Shown here one piece after another: positions 8,617 to 16,855 of a stretch of 64,000 nucleotides of DNA (its first letter is position 1; every line of letters begins with the position of its first letter). Source of the stretch: BOG-908 sp965198915 (GTDB taxonomy: Bacteria; Pseudomonadota; Alphaproteobacteria; Acetobacterales; Acetobacteraceae); assembly GCA_965198915.1 (NCBI GenBank), contig CBDAQC010000006.1, forward strand, positions 682,001 to 746,000, in the 5' to 3' direction. Made by a program: the position numbers and the translations under genes. The notes below the pieces were generated by a model, which ran no database searches, was not told the origin of the DNA, and saw nothing but the letters and a program-made list of their open reading frames with translations.

Positions 8617-9210
8617 ATGCCCAGCTTCGAAGGCCGGACCGCCGACTACCCGATCGAGGAGATCTTCCTGCAGCGCTGGTCTCCGCGCGCTTTCGCCTAC
8701 GAGACAATGGACCAGCAGAGCCTGCTCACCATCTTCGAAGCGGCGCGCTGGGCGCCGAGCAGCTACAATTCCCAGCCGTGGCGCTTCATCTACGCGCACC
8801 GTGGCACGCCGGCATGGGACCACCTGTTCGGCCTGCTGGCGCCCGCCAACCAGAGCTGGTGCAAGACGGCCGCCGTGCTGGTGGTTGTCGTCTCAAAGGA
8901 GACGATGTCACCGCGCGGCGAGGAGGTGCCGAGCTACAGCCATTCCTTCGACGCCGGCAGCGCGTGGGCCAACCTGTCCCTGCAAGCCACTAAAATGGGC
9001 TGGCACACGCACGGCATGGTGGGGCTGGACATGCCGCGCGCGGCGGCCGAGCTGGGCGTGCCGGCGGGCTACCGGGTGGAGATGGCGATCGCGATCGGCA
9101 AGCGGGGTAATCCGGACACGCTGAGCGACCAGTATAAGGGCATGGAGCAACCGAACGGGCGCAATCCGGTGGCGAGCTTCGCATTCGAGGGTGCGTTTCC
9201 GGCGGCATAG
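8617..9210 (+). CDS. Nitroreductase-family flavoprotein
   Basis: 197-residue FMN-dependent NAD(P)H oxidoreductase of the nitroreductase superfamily. The FMN-phosphate-binding start appears as FLQRWSPRAFAYETM, followed by IFEAARWAPSSYNSQPWRF, the classic NTR motif, and further on LQATKMGWHTHGMVGLD and YRVEMAIAIGKRG. The ATG chosen has AAGGA seven bases upstream; a GTG six bases earlier is less likely. The substrate (nitro compounds, quinones or enones) cannot be told from sequence. Confidence 0.85.
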   Translation: MPSFEGRTADYPIEEIFLQRWSPRAFAYETMDQQSLLTIFEAARWAPSSYNSQPWRFIYAHRGTPAWDHLFGLLAPANQSWCKTAAVLVVVVSKETMSPRGEEVPSYSHSFDAGSAWANLSLQATKMGWHTHGMVGLDMPRAAAELGVPAGYRVEMAIAIGKRGNPDTLSDQYKGMEQPNGRNPVASFAFEGAFPAA

Positions 9211-9212
9211 CC

Positions 9213-9333
9213 AAGGCCTTCTTTTCTGAAGAGAAGCAAAAGACTTTCATCTGCGCTGTCGCGAACCCCACCGGATAGTCCGCGACAGCCGAGCAAAAGT
9301 TTTTTGCTTCTTTTTTGCAAAAAAGAAGGCCTT
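9213..9333. repeat. LIR-1 intergenic hairpin element
   Basis: Both arms present (left CTTCTTTTCTGAAGAGAAG; right GCTTCTTTTTTGCAAAAAAG) and an inner GC-rich pair GCTGTCGCG/CGCGACAGC that would close a long stem. Lies between the convergent nitroreductase and KirBac genes. Confidence 0.9.
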
Positions 9334-9342
9334 GCTTTCTCC

Positions 9343-10287
9343 CTACCCCGCGTCCGCCACTACCTCGCTGATCTTCGTCATGTCCGCGCACGTGTTGCCG
9401 TCCGTGTCCACGCTGATCATGTCCACATAGTGCGCGGAGAACATCACGTCGGCCGGCGCGTAGCTTTGCAGATCGTGCACAACCAGCGCTAGCGTCGGGT
9501 CACGCGCCTCGAAAGAGACGAACAGCCGGACGTCGGCCGCGAGATATGTCCTGGCGTCCAGCCCGGCCAGCGGACTGCTCTCGTTTATCTCGTGCATCAC
9601 CGTCCAGGTAAGCGGAAACACCGGGATGGAGCTGCGCACCAGCGCCAGCTCGTGCGTGCGTCGGAACGTCGTGCCTTCCTTGGATGTCTCGGACACCAGC
9701 ACGCTGATCTTGATACGCGCCTCGGCGAGAATGGAGGCGCGCCCGTTGCCTACACGCAGCATCAGGGTGGGCATGCCGTTATGCGTGGTGACCACGGGAT
9801 GATCGGCGAACAGGAACTTGGCCCGCGGCTTGGAGAAGCGCACGAATATCAGGCCGGTCAGGATTGCGGTGAAAGCCAGGCCGGTCAGGATCTCCACTGC
9901 CGCGACGATGTGCCCGAACAGCGAGGCGGGGTACATGTAGCCGTAGCCGACGGTGGCCAGCGTCTCCAGGCTGAAGAAGAAATGGTCCAGGAACACGTGC
10001 GGCCGCGCGTTGGCGACCGCCCCCGGAACCAGGGAATACAACACCGCGAAAAGCGAGATCACGCCGACATAGACGCTGACGAGCCCGGTCAGGAACTCCG
10101 GCCAGCTCAGGTCGACCGCTATGCGGTAAGGGTCTGCCCAGTCGTAACGGGAGATGCCCTTCTTGATCAGCGAGTAATTGCCGACATTGACGAGCGAGTG
10201 TTTCTCGCGCCGGCCAAACTTGCGCGGCGGGGCGCGGGTTGCGGGGTATTCGGCGATGGGGCCCGGTTCGGAGGAGTCGTCGCTCAT
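9343..10287 (-). CDS. KirBac-type inward-rectifier potassium channel
   Basis: 314-residue membrane protein with the KirBac plan: an amphipathic slide-helix region before TM1 (YDWADPYRIAVDLSWPEFL), TM1 (SVYVGVISLFAVLYSLV), pore helix and K+ selectivity filter TVGYGY at residues 112-117, TM2 (AVEILTGLAFTAILTGLIF), then a ~150-residue cytoplasmic beta-rich domain containing LMLRVGNGRASILAEARIK and SFEARDPTLALVVHDLQSY. These match bacterial homologues of eukaryotic Kir channels. Transports K+ along its gradient; what gates it here is unknown. Confidence 0.92.
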   Translation of the reverse strand: MSDDSSEPGPIAEYPATRAPPRKFGRREKHSLVNVGNYSLIKKGISRYDWADPYRIAVDLSWPEFLTGLVSVYVGVISLFAVLYSLVPGAVANARPHVFLDHFFFSLETLATVGYGYMYPASLFGHIVAAVEILTGLAFTAILTGLIFVRFSKPRAKFLFADHPVVTTHNGMPTLMLRVGNGRASILAEARIKISVLVSETSKEGTTFRRTHELALVRSSIPVFPLTWTVMHEINESSPLAGLDARTYLAADVRLFVSFEARDPTLALVVHDLQSYAPADVMFSAHYVDMISVDTDGNTCADMTKISEVVADAG

Positions 10288-10306
10288 CTGCGCGAAAGGG
10301 AGAAAG

Positions 10307-10449
10307 AAGGGCCTTCTTTTTTGAAAAGAAGCAAAAAACTTTTCCTCCCTCGCATTTGCAGCAGCCCGAAATCTTCCGGAGACACCGGGGCGGCGTACGC
10401 GCGCGGTAGTGAAAGTTTTTTGCTTCTTTTTTTCAAAAAAGAAGGCCTT
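10307..10449. repeat. LIR-1 intergenic hairpin element
   Basis: Left arm CTTCTTTTTTGAAAAGAAGC and right arm GCTTCTTTTTTTCAAAAAAG with a divergent ~70-base centre; spans the KirBac upstream gap and ends 6 bases before the acyl-CoA dehydrogenase stop. Confidence 0.9.
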
Positions 10450-10455
10450 GCTTGC

Positions 10456-11613
10456 TTACACCGTCTCCAGCATGCCCCCGGCATGATCCACGATACGCAT
10501 GTGATGATCCGTGTCGCCGAACAGGCTTTGAATCATCGTCAGGCGCTTGAAATAGTGCCCCGCCCGATACTCCATCGTGACACCGATGCCGCCATGTAGC
10601 TGCACCGCGGTCTCGCCCACGAATTTGGCGGAGTTGTTGATCTGCACCTTGGCAGCGGACAGCGCCCGGCGCCGTTCGCGCGGATCGTCGGAGGCCGCCA
10701 TCATGGCGGCGAAATAGGCCATGCTGCGCGCCTGTTCCAGCGCGGTGAACATGTCCACCGCCTTGTGCTGCAGCACCTGGAAGCTGCCGATCGGCACGCC
10801 GAACTGCTTGCGCGTCTTCAGGTAGTCCAGCGTCAGCGCGTGCAGCGCGGTCATCGCACCCACCGCTTCCGAGCACACGGCGGCGATCGCGATATCGATC
10901 ACGTGCTCGATCAGTTCGCCGCCGTGGTCGAGCTGGCCTACGATCGCACTCTCCGGCACTTCCACGCCGGCGAACGAGACGGCCGCGCCACGCTGGCCGT
11001 CCTGTGTCGGGAAGCCGCGCTTGGAGATGCCGGGCGCATCCGCATCGATCAGGAACAGCGTGATGCCGTGGTGGTCCCGTCTGCTGGCCGACGAGGTGCG
11101 CGCGCTGACAATAAGCTTTTGCGCGCTGTCGCCGGACAGCACGACGGATTTGTCGCCCTCGATCGTGTAGCCACGCTCGGTCTTCTTCGCATGCGTGGCT
11201 ACGTCGAACAGATCGTAGCGGGCCTGGCGCTCCACATGGGCGAACGCCACGCGCAGAGAGCCGTCGGCGATCTTGGGGATGCATTCCTCGCGCTGTACCG
11301 GCGTGCCGCCCAGCCGCAGCAGATTGCCGCCGATCACGATGCTGGACAGGTACGGCTCCAGCGCCAGGCCGCGGCCAATGGCTTCCATGACCAGCATCGT
11401 CTCGACGGGACCGCCGCCGAAGCCGCCGTCTTCCTCGCTGAACGGCAGCGCGGTCAGGCCGACCTCGGCATACTTGCTCCACAGCTCCTCGCTGAAGCCG
11501 GGCCCCTGCGCCTGGGTCGCCTTGCGCTTGCCCAGATCGTCATAGGCCGGGCCGATCAAACGGTCGATGCTGTCCTTCAGCATGCGTTGCTCGTCGCTGT
11601 ACTCGAAGTCCAT
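10456..11613 (-). CDS. Acyl-CoA dehydrogenase, PimD-like small subunit
   Basis: 385-residue flavoprotein of the acyl-CoA dehydrogenase family. N-terminal domain MDFEYSDEQRMLKDSIDRL; middle beta domain with LRVAFAHVERQ and YTIEGDKSVVLSGD; C-terminal helical domain LDYLKTRKQFGVPIGSFQVL, QHKAVDMFTALEQARSM and VQLHGGIGVTMEY, the FAD-binding region. The N-terminus resembles PimD of the Rhodopseudomonas pimelate operon, the smaller partner of a two-subunit enzyme. The next gene upstream is the PimC-like partner and beyond it lies a CoA ligase, all on the same strand but separated by LIR-1 elements, so co-transcription would have to read through hairpins. Confidence 0.85.
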   Translation of the reverse strand: MDFEYSDEQRMLKDSIDRLIGPAYDDLGKRKATQAQGPGFSEELWSKYAEVGLTALPFSEEDGGFGGGPVETMLVMEAIGRGLALEPYLSSIVIGGNLLRLGGTPVQREECIPKIADGSLRVAFAHVERQARYDLFDVATHAKKTERGYTIEGDKSVVLSGDSAQKLIVSARTSSASRRDHHGITLFLIDADAPGISKRGFPTQDGQRGAAVSFAGVEVPESAIVGQLDHGGELIEHVIDIAIAAVCSEAVGAMTALHALTLDYLKTRKQFGVPIGSFQVLQHKAVDMFTALEQARSMAYFAAMMAASDDPRERRRALSAAKVQINNSAKFVGETAVQLHGGIGVTMEYRAGHYFKRLTMIQSLFGDTDHHMRIVDHAGGMLETV

Positions 11614-11640
11614 TGGTCTGCCCTACATGGAGAAGAAAGG

Positions 11641-11764
11641 AGGCCTTCTTTTCTGAAGAAAAGAAGCAAAAGACTTTTGATCCGCTGTCGCCGACGTCGA
11701 GAACAGTCCGCGACAGCGCTGCCAAAAGCTTTTTGGTTCTCTTTCTCGTAAAAAAACTGCTTGC
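11641..11764. repeat. LIR-1 intergenic hairpin element
   Basis: Left arm of the CTTC/GAAG type (CTTCTTTTCTGAAGAAAAG) and right arm of the GG/CC type (CCAAAAGCTTTTTGGTTC). The second hairpin is partly degraded. Confidence 0.85.
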
Positions 11765-11770
11765 CTAGTC

Positions 11771-12979
11771 TTAGAAGCCAAGCACCGCCTTGGCTATGAT
11801 ATTGCGCTGTATCTCGTTCGACCCGCCGTAGATGGAAACCTTGCGGTAGTTGAAATACTCCGGCGCCGCGGTGTCCGCCCAGCCGAAGCCGTCCGGCAGG
11901 TCGTTGCGGCCCTCGGGAATCTCCTCGTTGCTGTCGTGATAGGCCAACGCGAACGGGCCCGCCATCTGCAGCGCCAGTTCGGTGGTCGCCTGCTGTATCT
12001 CGCTGCCCTTGATCTTCAGGATGGAGCTGGCCGGGTTCGGCTTGTTGCCGTGGTCGCGCTCGGCGGCCACCACGCGCAACTGCGTCATCTCCAGCGCCTT
12101 CAGCTCGATTTCCACGGCGGCCACCTTGTGGCGGAACGCCTCGCTGTCCCACAGCGCGCCGTCACCGGCCGGCACGGAGCGGGCGATCTCGCGTATGCGG
12201 CGCAGGCGCGCCTTGCTGGCGCCGATGCGGGCGATGTTGCTGCGCTCGTTGCCCAGCAGGAACTTCGCGCAATCCCAGCCGCGGTTCTCGGTGCCCACCA
12301 GGTTGCCGTAAGGCACGCGCACGTCGTCGAAGAAGACTTCGTTCACCTCGTAGTCGCCGTCGATCAGCTGGATCGGCCGCACGGTCACGCCCGGCGTCTT
12401 CATGTCCACCAGGATGAAGCTGATGCCCTCCTGCTGCTTGCGCGCCTCGGGGTTGGTGCGGGCGAGGACGAAGATCCAGTCGGCCCACTGGCCCAGCGTG
12501 GTCCAGGTCTTCTGGCCGTTGATCACCCACTCGTCGCCCTCGCGCACGGCCTTTGTCTTCAGGCTGGCGAGGTCGGAGCCGGCGCCCGGCTCTGAGAAGC
12601 CCTGGCACCACCAATCATCGATGTTGGCGATGCGCGGCAAATAATGCGCCTTCTGCTCCTCGGTGCCGAACGCCGCGATCACCGGACCCACCATGTGCGT
12701 GTTGAAGGGCAGCGGAGTCGGGCAGTTCTCGCTCATCATCTCCTCGTTGTAGATGTAGAGCTGGATCGGGCTCCAGCCGCGCCCGCCATACTGCACCGGC
12801 CAGTGCGGCACCGCGTAGCCGTGCTTGTTCATGATGCGCTGGCTCTCGACCCACTCTTCCTTGTTCACGTGGCGGCCGGAGCCCAGGCGGTTGCGTATTT
12901 CGGCCGGGATGTTCTCGCGGAAGAACGTGCGCATCTGGTCGCGGAAGGCGACTTCTTCTGGGGTGAAGCGTAGGTCCAT
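11771..12979 (-). CDS. Acyl-CoA dehydrogenase, PimC-like large subunit
   Basis: 402 residues, starting MDLRFTPEEVAFRDQMRTF with GGAG upstream. The middle domain has CQGFSEPGAGSDLASLKTKA, DEWVINGQKTWTTLGQWAD and FFDDVRVPYGNLVG, the flavin/substrate segments of the family. The C-terminus ends YGGSNEIQRNIIAKAVLGF, typical of this subfamily. The order with the PimD-like and CoA-ligase genes matches the pim (dicarboxylate degradation) operon, suggesting oxidation of CoA esters of dicarboxylic or medium/long-chain acids; the actual substrate is inferred, not shown. Confidence 0.88.
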   Translation of the reverse strand: MDLRFTPEEVAFRDQMRTFFRENIPAEIRNRLGSGRHVNKEEWVESQRIMNKHGYAVPHWPVQYGGRGWSPIQLYIYNEEMMSENCPTPLPFNTHMVGPVIAAFGTEEQKAHYLPRIANIDDWWCQGFSEPGAGSDLASLKTKAVREGDEWVINGQKTWTTLGQWADWIFVLARTNPEARKQQEGISFILVDMKTPGVTVRPIQLIDGDYEVNEVFFDDVRVPYGNLVGTENRGWDCAKFLLGNERSNIARIGASKARLRRIREIARSVPAGDGALWDSEAFRHKVAAVEIELKALEMTQLRVVAAERDHGNKPNPASSILKIKGSEIQQATTELALQMAGPFALAYHDSNEEIPEGRNDLPDGFGWADTAAPEYFNYRKVSIYGGSNEIQRNIIAKAVLGF

Positions 12980-13004
12980 GGGTGGCTCCTGAAGGAAGAG
13001 AAGA

Positions 13005-13130
13005 AAGGCCTTCTTTTCTGAAGAAAAGAAGCAAAAGACTTTTGACTCCGCTGTCGCGGACCTGTCCGGAAACTCCCGCGACAGCGGACCAAAAGCTTTT
13101 TGGTTCTTTTTCTCGAAAAAGAACGCCTTG
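13005..13130. repeat. LIR-1 intergenic hairpin element
   Basis: Clear two-arm copy: left CTTCTTTTCTGAAGAAAAG, inner CCGCTGTCGCGG and CCCGCGACAGCGG, right CCAAAAGCTTTTTGG then GTTCTTTTTCTCGAAAAAG. Left hairpin is the CTTC/GAAG version, right hairpin the GTTC/GAAC version. Confidence 0.9.
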
Positions 13131-13132
13131 CC

Positions 13133-14836
13133 TTATTGTTGTTGCGAGCGCGCACGCTCCTCGTCGGCTAATTGGGTGGCCAGCAGCTTTCCAACAGGGC
13201 TCTTCGGCAATGAATCACGTAGTTCCAGCGCCTTCGGCATCTCGTGGCGGCCCACCTTGTCCGCCAGGAACGCCTTCAACGTGTCCAGATCCAGCGGTGC
13301 CGTGCCGGCGCGCTGCTTGATGAACGCCTTGGCCGCCTCGCCGCGATAGTCGTCCGGCACGCCGATCACGATCACCTCCTCCACGTCGGGATGCTCGTAG
13401 ATGCTGTTCTCGATCATCGCGGGGTACACGTTGAAGCCGCCGGAGATGATCATCCGCTTCTTGCGATCCACCAGGGTGAACAGCCCGTCCTGGCTCATGA
13501 AGCCGATGTCGCCGGTCAGGAAGAAACCGTCGGCGAAGCTCTTGGCGGACATCTCCGGCTGGTTCCAGTAGCCGCTCGTCACATTCGGGCCGCGTATGGC
13601 GATCTCGCCCACCTCGCCGGGCGGCAACATCCGCGATGGATCATCCAGCGCCACGATGCGCATCTCCACGTTGGGCAGCGGCACGCCTATCATGCCGGCC
13701 GACGCCGTCACGCCGGAGGGCATGCGGGTGCCAATCGCGGCGGTCTCCGTCATGCCCCAGCCGGTGCGCAACTCGTGGCCCACCAGCCGCTCGGCGCGCT
13801 CGGCCACGTCCGTGGGCAGCGGCGCGCCGCCGGATCCCATCATGCTCAAGGAGCTGAAATCCTGCGTCTCCACCCCGGGTGTCGCCAGCAGGGCGATGAT
13901 CATGGTGGGCACGGCGGGAAAGCTGGTCGCGCGCTTCTTGGTGATGTCTTCCAGCGTAGTGGCGATGTCGAAGCGCGGCCGCAGCAGGATCTCGTTGCCG
14001 TCGGCGATGTTGAGCAGCATCACCACGCCCAGTGCATAGACGTGGAACATCGGCAGCACGCCGATCACCCGCATGGTGCCGGACGCCGGCTCGCCGCTGT
14101 CCCGCCAGCCCAGGTAGCTGAACGTGGCGGCGATCATGTTGGCGTGGGTCAGCATCGCACCCTTGGGCAGGCCGGTGGTGCCGCCGGTATATTGCAGCAG
14201 CGCCAGGTCGCCGGGCCTGATCTCCGGCCAGACGGAGGGCGGCGGCGTGTCCAGCAGGGCGGCCAGGTCGTCCACGCCGGCGCCGTAGGTCACCGCATCC
14301 CCGGTGGTGCCGCCCCAATAGGCATCCTCGCCCACCAGCAGGCGGGGCACGGCGCCCATCGTCACCAGCTTGGCCGCACCCGCGGCCAGGCCGCCCAGAT
14401 TGGTGGTGACCACCATGCGGGCGCCGCTGTCGCTGATCTTGTGCAGCACCTCGCGCGGCGCATCCAGCGGGCTGAGATGGGCCAGCCTGGCGCCCGCTTT
14501 CAGGGCGGCGAAGAAGCAGACCGTGTGCCACGGCGTGTTGGGCAGATAGAGCGCGATGGTGCTGCCCGGCCCGTATCCCGCGGCCAGGAAGCCGGCCGCC
14601 ATGCGGTCGACCAGGCCCGCGATCGTGGTGAAGCTTGACTGCCGGTCGCGATATTCGAGCAGCGGGCGATCGCCGTAGCGCGCGGCCGCGCGGTCCAGCA
14701 GTTGCGGCAGGGTGATCGGCTCGGCCGGCTGGTGCCAGCGCACGTGGGACGGGTAGTGGGCTTCCCACGGGTGGCGCGTGGCGCCCTGTGCAGGCGCTTC
14801 AGGATGGTCGAGCGAAGCTGCTTCGTGATGGTCCAT
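13133..14836 (-). CDS. Long-chain / dicarboxylate acyl-CoA ligase (PimA-like AMP-binding enzyme)
   Basis: 567-residue adenylate-forming ligase that activates a carboxylic acid with ATP and CoA. The AMP-binding signature LLQYTGGTTGLPKGAMLTHA is at about residues 210-229; later motifs are GWGMTETAAIGTRMP, IRGPNVTSGYWNQPEM, FFLTGDIGFMSQDG, LVDRKKRMIISGGFNVYPA and, at the C-terminus, LRDSLPKSPVGKLL with the lysine needed for adenylation. A GAGGGA ribosome site precedes the ATG. It heads the gene run that includes the two acyl-CoA dehydrogenases, consistent with PimA, but chain length specificity cannot be read. Confidence 0.88.
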   Translation of the reverse strand: MDHHEAASLDHPEAPAQGATRHPWEAHYPSHVRWHQPAEPITLPQLLDRAAARYGDRPLLEYRDRQSSFTTIAGLVDRMAAGFLAAGYGPGSTIALYLPNTPWHTVCFFAALKAGARLAHLSPLDAPREVLHKISDSGARMVVTTNLGGLAAGAAKLVTMGAVPRLLVGEDAYWGGTTGDAVTYGAGVDDLAALLDTPPPSVWPEIRPGDLALLQYTGGTTGLPKGAMLTHANMIAATFSYLGWRDSGEPASGTMRVIGVLPMFHVYALGVVMLLNIADGNEILLRPRFDIATTLEDITKKRATSFPAVPTMIIALLATPGVETQDFSSLSMMGSGGAPLPTDVAERAERLVGHELRTGWGMTETAAIGTRMPSGVTASAGMIGVPLPNVEMRIVALDDPSRMLPPGEVGEIAIRGPNVTSGYWNQPEMSAKSFADGFFLTGDIGFMSQDGLFTLVDRKKRMIISGGFNVYPAMIENSIYEHPDVEEVIVIGVPDDYRGEAAKAFIKQRAGTAPLDLDTLKAFLADKVGRHEMPKALELRDSLPKSPVGKLLATQLADEERARSQQQ

Positions 14837-14969
14837 TCCCTCACCCCTTCATTCCGCTGGCCGGTGATGGCGCGTTGTCTGTTTTGTGCCGAAGGTTAGG
14901 GTATTTGCCCGGGACGTCAAATCATCAGGCGACGAGGCGGGCGAAAAGCCGGCTGCCGGAGGCGAAATT

Positions 14970-15000
14970 CCTGCTTCTTTTTTCGTGGAGACGTGCTTTC
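14970..15000. repeat. LIR-1 fragment
   Basis: Only CCTGCTTCTTTTTTCGTGGA remains with a tail ACGTGCTTTC that resembles the usual right-arm exit. It sits immediately before the SDR gene. Confidence 0.5.
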
Positions 15001-15007
15001 TCGCGCC

Positions 15008-15787
15008 ATGCCAGACACCGCGCCGATCCCGGACCTCTTCGGCCTGTCAGGCAAGATCGCCCTGGTCACCGGCGCCAGCCGCGGCATAGGCGAGGCCACC
15101 GCCCGCCTGCTGGCACGCCACGGCGCCCATGTGATCGTCAGCTCCCGGCGTGCCGCTGGGTGCGAGGCGGTGGTGGAGACCATACGCGGCGAGGGCGGCC
15201 AGGCCGAAGCGCTCGCCTGCCACGTGGGCGAGCCGGCGCAGGTCACGGCGGCGTTCGAGGCCGTCGCGCGCAGCCACGGACGGCTGGACATACTGGTCAA
15301 CAACGCGGCCACCAATCCGTATTACGGCCCGGTGGAGGACACCGACCTGGCGGCGTTCCAGAAGACGGTGGACGTGAACATACGCGGCTACTTCCTGGCC
15401 AGCACGCTGGCGGTCAAGCTGATGAAGCCGGCCGGAACGGGCGCCATCGTCAACATCGCCAGCGTGAACGGGGTGATCCCCGGCCTGCTGCAGGGCGTCT
15501 ACTCGATCACCAAGTCCGCGGTGATCGGCATGACGAAATCGTTTGCCCGCGAGGCGGCGCCCTCGGGCATACGGGTGAACGCCGTGCTGCCCGGGCTGAC
15601 CGACACGAAGTTTGCCGGCGCCTTGCTGGAGGGCGACACGTTCGAGGCGTGGCGGGCGAAGATACCGATGGGCCGCGCGGCGCAGCCGAACGAGATTGCG
15701 GGCGCGGTGCTTTACCTGGTCTCGCCCGCCGCATCCTATACCACCGGCGTGGCGCTGAACGTGGATGGCGGCTTCCTGGTGACGTAA
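15008..15787 (+). CDS. Short-chain dehydrogenase/reductase (SDR)
   Basis: 259-residue classical SDR. Rossmann motif TGASRGIG at residues ~21-28, LVNNAA (written ILVNNAATNPYYG), and catalytic residues N..S..YxxxK: SVNG with serine in IVNIASVNG, then YSITKSAVIGMTKSFARE. The C-terminus ALNVDGGFLVT is standard. The ATG is chosen because the protein aligns with the family from there; an upstream GTG would be only two bases from a GGAG. It lies beside the CoA ligase, divergently, so it may act on a hydroxyacyl or similar alcohol, but the substrate is unknown. Confidence 0.88.
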   Translation: MPDTAPIPDLFGLSGKIALVTGASRGIGEATARLLARHGAHVIVSSRRAAGCEAVVETIRGEGGQAEALACHVGEPAQVTAAFEAVARSHGRLDILVNNAATNPYYGPVEDTDLAAFQKTVDVNIRGYFLASTLAVKLMKPAGTGAIVNIASVNGVIPGLLQGVYSITKSAVIGMTKSFAREAAPSGIRVNAVLPGLTDTKFAGALLEGDTFEAWRAKIPMGRAAQPNEIAGAVLYLVSPAASYTTGVALNVDGGFLVT

Positions 15788-15799
15788 GGCGAGGGACGC

Positions 15800-15930
15800 A
15801 AAGGTCGGGGCTCCGCTCCAAACCCCGCTGGGGCCTTGGCCCCAGACCCCATTTCGCAGGAGTGCGTCAAAACAGGTTCCAAGGACGACTGTCCTTGGCG
15901 GGGTCCAGGGGCAGAGCCCCTGGCCTTACT
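15800..15930. repeat. LIR-2 intergenic repeat
   Basis: Member of a second dispersed family: GGGGCCTTGGCCCCAGACCC, then AACAGGTTCCAAGGACGACT, then a perfect small palindrome CCAGGGGCAGAGCCCCTGG followed by CCTTACTTGC. Fills the SDR to metallopeptidase gap. Confidence 0.8.
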
Positions 15931-15969
15931 TGCTTGCGCCGCACCGCCCCGTTTTGCATCCTGCCACCC

Positions 15970-16671
15970 GTGAAAACCCCCGCGCCCGAGTCCATCGCCT
16001 TCCCCGGCGGACCGGCCACCGTGCAGTGGCGCCGCAGCGCGCGCGCCAGGCGTATCACGCTGCGCATCGATGCCAGGCACGGCCAGGTGGTGGTGACGCT
16101 GCCGATGCGGGCGGCCAAATCCGCCGGCGTGGCCCTGCTGCGGCAGAACGCGGCCTGGGTCAGCGAGCACCTGGCCGCCCTGCCGGAGGTGGCGCCGTTC
16201 GCCGATGGCGGCAGCGTCACCATCGACGGCGCGGCCGTGCCGATCCGCCACGTGCCGGGCGGGCGCGGCGGCGCCTGGCTGGAGGCGGGCACGCTGCACG
16301 TGTCGGGCGACCCGGATTTCCTGGCCAGGCGGGTGGCCGACTTCCTGCGCGCGGAGGCAAAGCGCCGGTTTTCCGCGCAGGCTTTGGCCAAGGCAGCCGG
16401 CGCCGGGCTGACCGTGCGGCGGGTGAGCGTAAAGGACACCCGCACGCGTTGGGGCAGCTGCTCGGCGGACGGCGCGCTGATGTTCTGCTGGCGTCTGCTG
16501 ATGGCGCCGCCTTACGTGCAGGATTACGTGGTTGGCCACGAGGTGGCGCATCTGCGTCACATGAACCATGCGCCGGCGTTCTGGGGGTTGTGCGACACGC
16601 TTTCGCCGTATCGGGTGGCGGCTACGGGGTGGCTGGCGATGGAGGGGGCTAGGCTGTTGCGGGCGGGGTAG
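15970..16671 (+). CDS. YgjP-like (M48/DUF45) metal-dependent hydrolase
   Basis: 233-residue predicted zinc metallopeptidase-like protein. The zinc signature HEVAHLRHMNHAPAFW begins near residue 189 (HExxH plus downstream H), preceded by the family motif DTRTRWGSCSADGALMFCWRL. Homologues (E. coli YgjP, Pfam DUF45) are cytoplasmic and of poorly known function. The start is a GTG immediately after the LIR-2 repeat; longer in-frame extension upstream reads through SDR and repeat sequence and is rejected. No obvious ribosome site. Confidence 0.85.
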   Translation: MKTPAPESIAFPGGPATVQWRRSARARRITLRIDARHGQVVVTLPMRAAKSAGVALLRQNAAWVSEHLAALPEVAPFADGGSVTIDGAAVPIRHVPGGRGGAWLEAGTLHVSGDPDFLARRVADFLRAEAKRRFSAQALAKAAGAGLTVRRVSVKDTRTRWGSCSADGALMFCWRLLMAPPYVQDYVVGHEVAHLRHMNHAPAFWGLCDTLSPYRVAATGWLAMEGARLLRAG

Positions 16672-16682
16672 AAAGGCCAAGG

Positions 16683-16849
16683 AAGGCCTTCTTTTTTGAA
16701 AAAAAGAAGCAAAAAACTTTTGCTCCTGACGGCTGCATCAGGGCGGCGTTCCGGTCTGCAAATGCGCGCGCTGGCAGACCGGGGCTCGGCCGCCGTGCAG
16801 GCGAAGTAGCAAAAGTCTTTTGCTTCTTTTCTTCAGAAAAGAAGGCCTT
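16683..16849. repeat. LIR-1 intergenic hairpin element
   Basis: Textbook left arm (CTTCTTTTTTGAAAAAAAG, GCAAAAAACTTTTGC) and right arm (GCAAAAGTCTTTTGC, TTCTTTTCTTCAGAAAAGAA), separated by ~90 bases. Between convergent genes. Confidence 0.92.
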
Positions 16850-16855
16850 TCTTGC

